Origin: Gymnopus androsaceus JB14 | Lineage: Eukaryota > Basidiomycota > Agaricomycetes > Agaricales > Omphalotaceae | Length of the DNA stretch: 64,000 nt | Assembly (NCBI GenBank): GCA_009733575.1 | Contig: ML769439.1 | Coordinates: forward strand, 164,970 to 228,969 | Direction of reading: 5' to 3' | Part shown: piece by piece, positions 32,979-44,640 of the stretch | Numbering within the stretch: the stretch's first letter is position 1 | Layout: each line of letters begins with the position of its first letter | Notes under the pieces: model-generated | What the model saw: only the letters and a program-made list of their open reading frames with translations | What the model was told of the DNA's origin: nothing | Database searches by the model: none | Made by a program: the position numbers and the translations under genes

Positions 32979-34396
32979 TCAATAACACTGAGTCTGCTCC
33001 CAGACCTCATCATAAGAGGGAGGAGACTGTACGAGTACATCCGATATCCGTTCCTCGTATGTAGGGGGCGGAGGAGGCATACTCCGAGTCTGGGTAGGGT
33101 ACTCCGAATCGTTCTCTGTTCTTCTAGGGCGACCGCCAGTCGTTGAACTGTGCGCGTGGTTAGACACAAGTTTTTTGTATCTCAGATAATCAGTAACGCA
33201 CCAATGTACGCCATTAAGTGTAAAATCGTGTGCGCCTGGGAAGAATTCGACGTTCGAGTCGACAAATTGCATATTCGTAGACCTAGTACTTCTACTGTGG
33301 CGGATTGGATTTGTCGGTACTGGTTGGGGGTAGGAAGAAGTACCATTTTGTCCTTGAAAATGCTCGCGGTTCCTGCCGTGATCATTATAGAAGGATTGCG
33401 GATTCCGGTGGACTCCCCTCGAAGTGAAAGAGGAGGTCACCTCGCCTGAGTCATCATTGTGAACAATGGTGAAATCTGTGAAGACGGGATTTCTACTTGG
33501 GCGGACACATTGAGATGTCGAAGTAGGGCCACCTTCAGCAGCTGCGATGAAGCTTCTTGTCTTGTCAACATGGATGAACCAGAAGGTAGATGTGATACTC
33601 ACTCGTCAAAGGTGTACGCATCGTTACAACCTTGTCCGTCACGTTCTCGTCTTCTAAACCTGCGGCGTTCTGCTGAGCTGTGGGCGAAGATAAATGAGCT
33701 ACTCCTCCATTCATTTTAATTGGGTATGCCGACCTTGACGAGGTGTGACTTGGAAATTCACTTCGAGGCTCACATCTCGCTGAATTTGGACGACCACTAT
33801 ATTCATAGACATCACCAACAAAGTTGGGAATTTCCCTGCCGTCGACATTGACACTGAAATTGGAGGCGTTTTCGAAACGCCGGAAGGTCCTTGGGTTCCC
33901 GTGCTGACGCTGAGGTGTCGAACGCGGGACATCCTGGTTTGGACTAGTAATTGTATTGTGACCTCCTCGACCAGATCTTGATTGTGTATTTGGGGTAGGG
34001 AGGAATGGTTGAAATGGATTCCTACTCCCGTTTATATCGTCGATACAAGTCGAAGTGTGTTGAGCTGACTCGGAATGTCGCGGATCATCGTGTCCGTTAT
34101 GATTCTGGAATCTACGCATCCTAGCTCTTCTTGTTTCTTCTAAATGACTCGTAGATTCTCGTTCTACTGCATATCTTGTCGACATATTATTCGAATTGCA
34201 GCTTTGCGAAGGTGAAGGTGAATATTCTACTGAACTAGCGGTACTTAAGCAAACCGATGAGTATCTAAACCAGATTGAAAGAAAAGACATTCACTGACTA
34301 CGACTCGGTTATGTGCAAGTCACCAGCAACATAGTGGAATGTTGGTGCATCATTGAACCAGATGTTACTGGCTCCTGCAAAGAAGGCGTTTTCCAT
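32979..34396 (-). CDS. Low-complexity protein with three aromatic/Asn repeats and two PPxY-type motifs
   Basis: Three exons (34396-34299, 34243-33603, 33532-32979) joined by 55-bp and 70-bp GT-AG introns stay in frame and give 430 aa. The N-terminus MENAFFAGASNIWFNDAPTF resembles a segment found at the start of many agaricomycete proteins. Related segments recur mid-protein (FENASNFSVN...FVGD) and near the C-terminus (FFPGAHDFTLN...VTD). Between them the chain is rich in Ser, Asn, Arg, Pro and Gln and is probably disordered. The tail has PPPPPTYEE and PPSYDEVW, PY motifs of the kind bound by WW domains of Nedd4/Rsp5 ubiquitin ligases. There is no enzymatic domain. I infer a scaffold or adaptor whose level is controlled by ubiquitination. 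Confidence 0.75.
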
Positions 34397-34399
34397 TTT

Positions 34400-35900
34400 A
34401 TTCTGTCTTGGAAGAGGGTTTCGAAGGGGTGCTTCAAGGTAGAACTCCTGTTCACCACAATTTATACAAGGGAAATATAAAGGGTGTAGCGCGTTGATTT
34501 CTTTGGAGAGCGAAGGCACACCAATACACTGGTAGATGACTTGTACTGGAATGGACAAGGCGAAAACGCGACTCGAAAGATTTAAAATGGTGTATAATTA
34601 TAGCTATATGTTTCGCCGTTGATTTGAAAATGTAGCCTACGTGCGGGTAGTTCTGCCGTTGCTGTTGATTTTTGCGGATCTAGAATCTTGAAAATTTGAA
34701 GGAATGACTCTGCTACGAATGCAGTGAAAAGCGGGGGGGGCCATTGGAAAAAATGAAGAGAAAATAGTTTAGTGGGTCTGTGTACAGCGCTTACAGTGCT
34801 TATTAAGCGCCGGCTATAATGCACAGGACTGACTCACAGAAATAATTAAAAATTGTAACATAAATACGAAAAAAAAACACTGTAAAATGGAGTGAGAGCT
34901 CACAGCTATGTACTGAAGTGTTTCCACCCAGAATCCGTCTCCTCGGTCTTGCCTTTCAGACATCTTCTTACAGCCTTGGAATTCACGACAGGCTGACCTC
35001 AGCCGAGCTCGAGTTAACCTGCTTGATGACAGCTAAGTGCACTTGTTTCCTGCCTCATCTGAAGCGAGAGGAGTTTCGGTATTCGTGTTTGTCGATCTAG
35101 CGAGACTATTAGTTCCCAACACCACTCGATGCCTGGAATGTCGAATTCGGCCGTGTAAGAAACGCTCTGTCCCGAGTACAAATGATCAAGTAGTACCAAT
35201 CTCCCAAGACGGCTGAGTGGTTGGTTTGTCTGTTCAAAGTTGAAATCCGTCGTGGACTATGAAGCAAAGGGAGGTGGCTTTCATATTTTTCTAGAGTCAT
35301 CATTCAATTTCCTTGATTACTTGAATAGTTCGAGAATGTGATTTAGGTTCTCCAGGGCAGATCCCAGCTATCCTTCAGAATTGGCTAGTAACGAACAAGT
35401 ATCGGCGAGCGACTGCAAAAGCGAAAGATTGGATGCGATCCTGGTTTACTTGGGCTTGAATGCACATCGATATTGTTTTATGAGAGAACACGTATAACTT
35501 CGGCATAATAATATGTGAGCATCCTCAAGGGAGATAGAGACAAAAAAGAAAAAATTAGTACAGAGCTGTTGAGATTCCGGTCCCGAAAACCGGTGCTTAA
35601 GCTTGGCTAGAGCTTCTAAAACAAACAAAGCGGACCGTTGCAACTCTGAATTTTGTTTTTCGACCTCCATTCCGTATCACACTGTATGAATTCGAACGCA
35701 TTACACGATCGAATAAATAGCTCCTCTTGTTGCTGCTTCTCTCTTAACCACCATCCAAAGCTTTTTTGCTCAATTTTTCCTAGAGACAATGACCAAACCT
35801 TGCCGTCCAAGCCAATACAACGGTTCATATTCTACGTTCCTCCGATACGTTTAAATACATGGCAATGCTCTCCATATCGAAACCAAGATGTATACGCTTT
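34400..35900. other. Intergenic, no supported gene
   Basis: No frame here could be linked into a credible gene. An upstream in-frame extension of the PPxY protein (to 34558) is open, but the MENAFF start fits the conserved N-terminal segment better. Confidence 0.45.
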
Positions 35901-35929
35901 CGGGACTGACCTTCGCTGATGTTGGTCCG

Positions 35930-36780
35930 ACTTCCCGAACGCTCGTAGTTCCCTGGCCGATAGGCATGCTATCTACTTTGACGTTGATGGAGATGGAGTT
36001 TTCTCACCGCCGTGAGTTTCTTTTTTTGGTTTCTGGCTTTTGGTTTTTTTCTTTGACGCTGATAATCTACACGACAGCCTCGATACATTCAAAGGATTCC
36101 GAGCCGTTGTATTATTCTTGTTCATCGCTCTTCGCTGCGATCGTCATCTGCACCATGTCCTATCCTTCCTTGCCTGCTTCTCGATGGCACCTAGATGCTC
36201 CTAATGAAGAAATCATGTCGATTCGGCTGTACCCTGCTGCCGCAGAGGAGACTTGCTGTGAGTATTTTTGTCCCTTTAGTCACCCTGCATTGTAACTCTT
36301 TCGCTGTGCAAATTCAACCCTTTATTGATTGTCCTTCCATCGAAAGTTTCCGATCGCTGTTCGTTTTCGGGCAAGCCTTGTTTTCATCTTTTCCTTTTTT
36401 TAAAAAAGTTTTTCATCAAACACTTTAGCTAATGGAATGTTTTCTTCATCTTAGTTCAATATGATTTCTACCGGTAAGTTCACATGAAAGGTGTGAGTAG
36501 GGCATCGCTGACTTGGACCTCACAGCATGTTCACAACCATGGTCCGCGACCTTCAAATTTGATTTCAAAAAGCGGTGGCTGGTGTCAAGAATCGTGTGAC
36601 GCGAGCGACAAAGCGAAGGACACCAACACCGACATGGCCTCTGACTCCCTGGCCAAGCTCAAGGCTCGGTTGCAGGCCGCTTTGGAGTTGACTGCCAAGC
36701 CAAACATGAAGACCGACGGGACCTCAAGCATTAAAGAGTGCGTTGACGATGGCTTGTAGAGGTGGGAAATGACGGAGAAT
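35930..36780 (+). pseudogene. Caleosin-like (EF-hand lipid-body protein) gene relic
   Basis: The exon ending at 36011 reads DRHAIYFDVDGDGVFSP, an EF-hand loop (DVDGDG). After a 66-bp GT-AG intron, exon 2 (36078) continues PLDTFKGFRAV, exactly the caleosin layout (D-x-D-x-D-G ... W/S-P-x-D-T-x-x-G-F-R). The frame then slips by one base: the next recognisable part, SLFAAIVICTMSYPSLPA, matches the membrane hairpin and following S-Y-P segment in another frame. A distal open stretch (about 36640-36775) with LQAALELTAKP and ECVDDGL resembles the caleosin C-terminus, then meets a TAG. The middle haem/peroxygenase region was not found. Either a decayed gene or a badly assembled one. Confidence 0.5.
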
Positions 36781-36789
36781 TGATGATGT

Positions 36790-38420
36790 GAGCTTTCGTT
36801 TCTTCCCTCGCCGAGTGGGTAATCTTTAGGGCGTTAGGGCGTTATCGTTACCGCTCTTTCCCTCTCTCCTTCTTTTCCTCCCTTTTTTTATGCTACGTAC
36901 TGGAATTTGATCATATTGAATATTTATTTCCTTTGTGGTCGTCAATTGCTTATGCTGATGTCAATACTTTTCGCAGGAAACGATGTTCCTCAACATTAAG
37001 AACCGCGAGGCAGACGCTGGAACAGTAGGACCTTGGAATGGAGGAGTTTTTGCATGAGATTGAGTCTCCTACTCACTGTTATCTCCTGGACTCGTATTTT
37101 TTGGATTTTTTTGCTTCTTTTATTTGGCAGATTACTACCTTCTTCATTGCTGGGCTATGCTACGCTATGGACTCCTCTCAGGCAAACTTCAACTGTGCTT
37201 CCTTCTTTGTGGATGAAACGTAAATGCTCGGACCTGTACGATGATGCGATGATAATATGTTTGGATGATTTGTCCAAATGGGCCTACTGATTGACTTTCG
37301 TTTGAGACGTAGAGTAGATGGCGACGGGGAAGGGAGAGTTTGACACCTCAAGGATTGCAAGATTGTGTTGGATTCAAATCCATGTTTGCTCTGAGAGGGT
37401 GCATGTGGAGAGGGTCAATAAACGTAGCAAAAGTGATTTTTTAAGTACCACTTTCACAATACATGAGCTCTTTTCCAAAGTATCGTCTAGTATTGCCTTC
37501 TACACCCTCCGCCAAAATCATTCTGAACAGCAATTTCCTCTAAGGATCTCGTGCATTGATCTATCATCCTCCATTGTTGCTGTACTGGAACTGATCTCAC
37601 TCTTGACTGTGGACTCGGAGGTGGTTCTGCCGCTTCAAGATTTGGATTTGGCTTGGAATTAGTTTTTGTTAACCAAGGTGCAGCAGTCTGTAGATGCGGA
37701 TATCCCTCAGATAACACATCATGATCCTTTCAGACCAAGCAAACTCGCAAAGCGGGAATATAGCCACGACTCGCAAATTTATGTGAAGCATCGTAATCGT
37801 ACTCTCACGAGATTCGAGCTCTCATACGAGTCGCGGTTCTGGTTGTGTACATATAAAGATGACGCCTGCTCAATTCAACAGGTGCAATGGTGAACAACGT
37901 AAACAAGGGAAGATTTGCCTCTTGGACCCATCGCCTCCATTCAAATGTCAGCTATGATACAGCAACTAACTGGAGTGAATTTTCTTCATTTTCTCTCCTC
38001 ATTGGTGAAACGTGAACAACTGGGCTTGGAGGACCAAAAAAGGCTCAGTAACAGTGTTGATTCGACAAGGTTTGACTACAAGTACATGAGTATAAGCAAG
38101 TAAATAAAGAGCTAAAATAAGGAGATGTATAGTACTAAGCCCAAAATATATGCGCGCGAATTAATCCTTTATCTGAGGGCTGTATGCGGAGCGACGAGGA
38201 GCGACGAGACGTATGTATGTGTACAGAGCGAGCGGGATGTCGGTGTAGGCGAGGGTAATGCTTCCTCCCTACAGAAAAGTAACTACTGGTTCAGTAAGGA
38301 TGTTAAGCTAATGTTAAGATGTGGTTGTCATATCCTGCATCTCTATTTCAATGGTTGTGAATTCTGGACGTGCTCCAGATTCTGATGGGGGGAAGGATAT
38401 GAAAGGGGAGGCTTCCATGT
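36790..38420. other. Intergenic, only unsupported short frames
   Basis: Frames of 60-115 codons occur on both strands (for example 37033-37290 and 37318-37662), but none shows a domain, a signal or an exon chain. CT-rich and AT-rich stretches suggest untranslated sequence. Confidence 0.4.
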
Positions 38421-38559
38421 GGACAAGAACAATAAGTGAAACAGGATATAATGCCTAGTCAAGTACGGTTTGGAGGTTTCAGTTTCCAAGATCCAAAAAG
38501 ATGTATCATCAACGTACCGCACATCCGTTCCCAACTGCATTGATCATAGAGAATACTAG

Positions 38560-39696
38560 AGATATTGGTGATAGTAAATTCTCATTCCCGATTGCAACAC
38601 CATTGACGATAGCACATAACATCTGATGCGTGGCAGTCATTAGCGAATGGAATGGGTAAGTATATAAAGAAACTGTGTAAACCTGAACAACGCAAAAAAA
38701 ATAATCCGGATTCAACTAGAATAAGGAGAAGTTTGTTGATTTGAAAGTATTGTGGATTGTTGTGGTGATGTAAATGCATGAGTTGGTAGAAATTCCTGAT
38801 TAAATGAATATTAATTCTGTTCGAAGATGGATACAAATTTTTTTCACCATGCTTTCAGCCCAACCAAAAAAGTCGCAAACATATTGACTATCAGAGAAAC
38901 TACCAGTGGAATCCAATCAAGCGAATCCACCTCAGATGAGAGAAAAGGGCCAATATTACTGTTAAATGATGCAGCTGCAATAAGGACAGCTAAATCAAAG
39001 GTGAACCAGCGAGTCAATGCCAGGAGATGTTTGCTTATTACAAACCTGCATTCCCGACCATAAGGAAAATTGATACAAATCTCAACAGAGATCTTTTGCG
39101 CCTATTCTGCACATCCCAGATAGCCCAGGCTCTCCACAAAACAAGACCATCCCCAATAAGCAGCTGTACAAAGTAACATCAGATTGCGGGTGGCTGAAAT
39201 TCAGCACTAAACCAACAGTTATAGCGGGTCCCCAAAACCCAAATGCCTCAAAGGTAAGAGTAAGAAGGCTGTTTTGAGCATTGCCGAGATTTGCTGATAG
39301 ATTAGTTGCATTATTCGGATGTATAAAGGCGAGATGAATGATTAAGAGAGGTGAATCGGCTCGACCGATCCAGTCCAAGGTGATAGAGAGAAAGGCAAGA
39401 CCCAAAAGAATGAGTAGGGCCTTTGTCTGCGCCTTGATTGGTGACCTGAAAATAGGCAAATGAGCTTGCCTAATATCGGAAACCAATCCAAGTAGTGCCG
39501 TACCGAAATATGTACAAGGCTGTCAGAAACGAGAGCATATACAAGCCTAATTCACCGTCATAGTCAGTATCAGTCCCAGTGCATACACGTATTGAAACAA
39601 CACACCATACATGACGCACACGCAAATAACATTGACCAGGTTTTGGTAGACATGCTCTGCGAACATGATCAATTCTGCACTCTCTTCGGGCGTCAT
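38560..39696 (-). CDS. Multi-pass membrane protein, agaricomycete receptor-like family
   Basis: The start at 39696 gives MTPEESAELIMFAEHVYQNL, followed by a first membrane segment (VNVICVCVMYGVLFQ). Later exons encode KALLILLGLAFLSITLDWIG, WGPAITVGLVLNF, TFDLAVLIAAASF, WIPLVVSLIVNMFATFLVGL and INKLLLILVESGLFF. This order of about seven membrane segments, with a conserved N-ATxLVGxKAW-like element before a cytosolic stretch and LLLxLVESG after it, is common to large lineage-expanded families in mushroom-forming fungi with no known ligand. Exact exon borders, especially after MYGVLFQ, and the C-terminus near 38560 are uncertain; a stop occurs after GLKAW in the raw frame, so an intron or lesion lies there. 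Confidence 0.6.
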
Positions 39697-39739
39697 TTCG
39701 CAGAAAGCTCCAGAAGAGAGAAAAAGACAAGTGTTAACG

Positions 39740-41049
39740 AGCGTGAATGGTGATGGGGGTTCCTAAGGAACCTAGTAGCTCGGTGCGAGAACTATAATAA
39801 TACATATGGTTGGGTCAGGGTTGAGTATAGATCTGGCCAAGATCTACATATAATATGTACATAAGTACTTATTTTCAGCATTTGAATCGCTTGAACCCCT
39901 CTCTGTGTCCGTCTCCTTTTTTCGGGCCTCCTCACTTAGAATCTTACTCACGGTTTTAACTTTACATTATTTGGCATGAATGCTCCGAAAGCTGCACGTT
40001 TGATAGCTTTTTGATAATAGTACTCATAGTGCATGGAACTATACAGAAAGGCTTGTGGAATCGATTTCTAGCCCGAAAGTGCTCTTGAAGCTCATTCGGT
40101 GCTCCCACTTGGCGCCGGCCATTTTGGAGCCCGCCACCAACAAGGGTCGACTTAGCCTTAGCCTCTGAGTGCCTCCTAAGTCAAATCGACGCTCAGAATG
40201 AGCACGAAGACTGATACACATACACATACACAAAGAGTTTGGGAACACGACGCAAGGCACAGGCGCACTGACAAATAAGGTTAAAGGTACAGTTGTCTCT
40301 CTTATAACCCATAGCGCTCCGTCAAGGGCCAATGGTATGGTTTATGAGTGAGTATGGGTATAGAGAGAGTGAAAAAAAGATTGGCCTGAAAATGGCTTAA
40401 AACGCGTTTTTCTCGCATCCTAGTACCTTTCTGAGTATATTAGACACAAAAATAAAGCATATAGCACGCATACAGACTACTTAGAGCTAAAATAATCGAT
40501 AATCGCAGTATCTACCATTATGAACGTTTCCAACGTTTGAAATTTTACGCGTTGTAAATGAAGTAGAGAAGCACATCTCATATTCATCTAGTCGATTGTG
40601 CCATTATGCTAGTAGGCTGAGCCTCACTGCTACCAAGTAATACTGAGGTCAAAGCTGAACATAGCAACTCCAATCGAGAAATTAACCGAATTTCATTCCG
40701 GCCGCTGATCTCCTTCGTTACACACATTAGATTCGAAACTAAAAGGACCCATAAAGGCTGGATATATCCAGCTAAGGGTGCGTATACATCGAGGAGAGTC
40801 GATCATCAACAAAGAACGAGAGTTGAGTCTATATGGTAATAAATGGAGAACAAGAACACCCGAGATTAGGATCGAAACCGTCGACGGTGTCGCGGCTATT
40901 ACGTGAATTCGGTGCTCGCGACGATTCACGAAGCGGATCGCCTTCTCAGAAGCATAAAATCGGCCATAAACATAGCCCCGCGCAGCATCCCGACATACTA
41001 AGTAGTGCGAATAATAGTCAGAATGGAGCCCAACTGTCGATTTAAAAAC
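39740..41049. other. Intergenic, no supported gene
   Basis: No frame with domain or splice support. The stretch between the membrane protein and the Tyr/Pro/His-rich gene shows no repeats with defined ends. Confidence 0.45.
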
Positions 41050-41873
41050 CTACCCAGCCCCACAGCGGTCCCCATACCCCAAATAGCTACTGAAATCGCG
41101 CTGGCTGGATGTCTTTCGTGCCGGCAGAGGGTCTATGTATCCGCTCATCATCTTGTGTTGAGGTCCGGGCTGGGTTTTCGTATGCGTGTGCATGTGAGGC
41201 GTATACATATGCTCGGGCTGGGCATCAAGATGCCGCGGGTACGGAGAGGGGTCTCGATGAAGGTGATTGAACTCGCGAGTGGGGTATTTGGCTCGGTGGG
41301 GGAGTGTTGCAAAGGATGTACTGGGGTGGTGCTGAGGATAGGCAGGACGTAGATCACGGTAGGGTTTTATATGCGGGTATGAGTACGGGGATGTTATTGG
41401 TTGGGTTTCTGAGGCTAAAGGACATGATTAGCGTGAACAGTAATGTTGCCAAATGAGCCGACTTATACGTACGAGGTGAAGGAAAATCTAATATCAGGCT
41501 TTTGCATGTTTTGGCTGGGATTATCGAATGTTGAGAATATTGGCTCGGAATAGCTATTCGTTCGATGCAATAGTAAATAAAAGCAAACGAGAGAAAGTCC
41601 ATTGAAATAACCTACGCTTGGAATGTGCCCGTGGAGGAAGATTAACGAAATGCTTCTCGTGAGCTTGCAAGTGGCCGTAAGACATGACTGGGTTCTGCAA
41701 GCGTCGAAAAAGCAGAAAACGATCTTAAATAAAGAAATAGTCACGAAGATTGCTACGGGACAATATCCATTCGCCGCAGGGCCAGTAGCGAGGTAGAGCG
41801 TCGTTGCAAATTCGAATGTTTCGAGGGTTCGGGGGAATAAGAAGTCGATCATGAAAGGAGGTTTGGCGGCCAT
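41050..41873 (-). CDS. Uncharacterised Tyr/Pro/His-rich protein
   Basis: The ATG at 41873 starts MAAKPPFMIDFLFPRTLETF. A GT-AG intron joins ANGYCP to NPVMSYGHLQAHEKHFVNLP. After another intron a segment SQYSQHSIIPAKTCKSLILD follows, then a last exon of about 120 codons (41415-41050) with PYSYPHIKPYRDLRPAYP, HRDPSPYPRHLDAQPEHMYT and a His/Thr-rich stretch, ending at TAG 41050-41052. The last exon is continuously open and compositionally protein-like but matches no domain I know. Probably largely disordered; possibly a nuclear or RNA-associated protein, which is speculation. Confidence 0.5.
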
Positions 41874-42158
41874 TGACGACGAAAGTTTCAGGCGGATCGT
41901 GTCTGAGGAGGCCTACTGTCGTATACCAATGGGCGAAGGTTAGTAGTAGTTACCATTGGCTTCGAATGAGATGGACGAATAGCGGTCAATGGGGCTCTTC
42001 GAAGCATTAAAATATCAATGAGCCTGAAAAACACGGTCTATTCAATGCCATCAGCGCGAAATACTGGGCGGTTCAAGCGAAGTGTCGGCACGTTTGAAAA
42101 GGAACTTTACACAACTTTTGTTGCCAAGTTTGTTGCTGATCTCTGGCAAGGGCATAGC

Positions 42159-43047
42159 GGCAAAAACTATTGAGAAACCCTGATTTTAGCAGAAACCCCG
42201 GGTTCCTCCGGCAACCCCTTAGAATTGCCAGTTACGGGTTTCTAATGATCTGGCCGCTGGCCGGCCGGTTCGCTCCATTTTCCTGGGGCACTCCCTGGGC
42301 GCCTGGACGCTTCGACACTGACCTTTCCTCATCATCGCGCTGGCCGTTACCCGTAGACTCTACTCAGCATTGTGATACATTCAGTTTATTCAATTTATGA
42401 CCGAATCACCATGTTTATGCTCAGCATTGTGTTCAGTTCCGGTCATCCTTTGTTCACTCATAGCTGACAACTCAGTGACATTGTGCCTCAAATTCAAACT
42501 AGTCGCTGCGCGCCAAGTTCCAACAAAGAGGATAAGGTGAAGGTGGGGATGGGTCTGGTAGAGGCACCATGCAGTGGATTGCAAGCTGAGTGGCTGCCGG
42601 CATAGTAGAGGATAGCTAGAGTGAAAGCAGTTAAAAGATGGAGGATGTAGTGGGACAAATATCAGGCTGTAAGCCTGTATCGCAAGGTGACGGGCGAAGG
42701 TGTAGTCTGAGTCTGGATTCTAAAACGCGGCGCTTACCTCCGTTCACGTTTGACGCAAGCATCTTTCATACGTTGAGTATGCACGCGCGCTGCGCTCCAA
42801 TTCCCCTTCATCTTGAATCCCTCCATTTGCATCCACTTAGCTATACTACTCATCTTTACACACTAACCACATATTGTCCGAGTCTCTACATCTCTCAATA
42901 TCTAACAGTAGTCGATACAATGACCCATGGACCGGAAGAACATGGGCTTCGGGATTAGCTAATCCGGCCTATGGCCGTGGCATTCCTGGGTTCTCCCATA
43001 GTCATCAGGGTTTCTGCTAAAATCGGGGTTTCTCAATAGTTTTTGCC
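42159..43047. mobile_element. 889-bp Mutator-like MITE with 9-bp TSD
   Basis: A 40-bp terminal inverted repeat starting GGCAAAAACTATTGAGAAAC is present at 42159 and, inverted, ending at 43047, with one mismatch. GGGCATAGC is duplicated exactly at 42150-42158 and 43048-43056. A 9-bp duplication is the Mutator (MULE) signature. The interior has no transposase and no long frame. Confidence 0.9.
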
Positions 43048-43253
43048 GGGCATAGCAACAAAAGTAGAAGCAGAGTTAAAAGCCTAGCAACTAGCCGCCG
43101 GGACGGCAACGCGGACCGGAGTTTTTGATCGTTCCGCAGTTTACCTTCTTCACAAGCGGGTAAGGTCTGAATTTGCTCTCTCTCGTCTACCAGGATTGAC
43201 TGTACCTCCTGAAAGACGTCTCCAGAAACTCGCTACTGTATGGAACGAAGCTC

Positions 43254-44224
43254 ATGCCCTTCGTTGAAGACTTGTCTCGGCAATACCGAGCTGTATTGGA
43301 GGAGCGAATTGCAGAAATTTGTCTTAGAGCTTGAATGCCTTCAACTTCTTTTTCGTTCCATCGTGAAACAGGTGTTCACGAAAGGGGATGAAGCCCACGG
43401 CGTAAGCTTAACAATGTGCTTTGGAAAGGTTGCTTCAGTATGTTTATAAGCATCTGGAGGGAACCAGGAAGCACTTGCTGGCAGGATTGCAGGACGAAAA
43501 CCCTACTGGCATCCGCATCCGCAGTCGAAGATTTAAGCGGAACAAAAATGTGACTCCTGAGTCCTTCCAGGGCGACGGCTACCCAAAAGACGTCGCGGAT
43601 ACCAGTCCGAGTCCGAGTCGCGTTCAGGATACGAGCCCGAGTCGTCACCATCGACGGATTGGTATCAACACGGTTACCAACTCGGACTCTTCTAGCTCCT
43701 CCATGTCCCTATGCACGGCTTCGGCTGCGATTGAGAGCCTACCGTACGATGTTACCCCAGGATACGAGCGACACGACCAACGGGACCCAATACAAGCTTC
43801 GCGACCAGTCCTGTTCATGATGAGGCTGAGTATCTGCCTTCTACAAGTTGCATTACGAACAGGACGACTGCCCAACGTCTCTCGCTCCACTGGCATTCGA
43901 TTCTTCTGGTGCTGCTACCAGTTATAGATTCGAATACGGTGAGCCGGAGTCGGAATCGCAACCTTTCTCTCAGCCTTACGTGCAAGGACACGAAGTCTTG
44001 GTTGATGCCTACGCCCAGCGGATGTTTTTGGAGCTGCTCGAGCTCCGTGCTATGAGCTATCTCACAACCACTATGCTGGCTGCCGCTGATAGTGCTGATC
44101 TCGATATCGGTAACAACTACGAAGACACGACATCTGGCAGTTCGCACCCCTTCGAGGTGTTCGACTTGAGGTGTATACCGCCTATTAGTGTACGTTCTCC
44201 CGAGCTCCGTGTTAGCTATCCTTA
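43254..44224 (+). CDS. Uncharacterised gene-like region
   Basis: Several frames in succession look coding: MPFVEDLSRQYRAVLEERIA near 43254, then RRFKRNKNVTPESFQGDGYP with a Ser/Arg-rich stretch (43421-43800). Another follows: MHYEQDDCPTSLAPLAFDSS, ending in HEVLVDAYAQRMFLELLELR and an acidic segment, to TAG at 44223. They lie in different frames and I could not find splice sites that join them all, so exon borders are unknown and some frame breaks may be real. No domain is recognised. Confidence 0.4.
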
Positions 44225-44640
44225 GAATGCTATTGTCCTTTGTTCTTTTTTGACACAGCGGCGACTGAATCAATGGCTTGCTTTCTGTCATGTCGGAGAA
44301 CTTCAATGAATTACACGCTTTTTTTATGAAGGTCAGGCAAAGAAAGGGAAAAATCGCTATAGATAGAGAATTGATAATCGCAATAACGTCGATATAATAT
44401 ACATGTGACAAGCAGTGAGTGAAAGAAGAACGTGAACGAGCGTCCAGACCAAACCAAACAAATAACCTTCGAAAAGACCAAAGAAAGTGAAATACAGACT
44501 CGAGAAAGCAGCAGACAAAGAGGCCTCTGAATCGAATTGCGCAAGGTGCTGCAAAGGGAAGTAACGATAAAAATGCACTATATTCGTAAATACCGGAAGA
44601 TGGAGGTACGTTCGTGAAGAATGCTTGAAAACAAGCTCGC

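Noticed and set aside
32979..33719. Antisense open frames on the + strand over the PPxY gene (for example 33150-33449)
   Set aside because: They are shadows of the - strand gene, whose spliced frame and repeated motifs are coherent.
37033..37662. Hydrophobic + strand frames suggesting a membrane protein
   Set aside because: Adjacent frames of equal length compete, no intron signals join them, and the apparent helices come from T-rich sequence.
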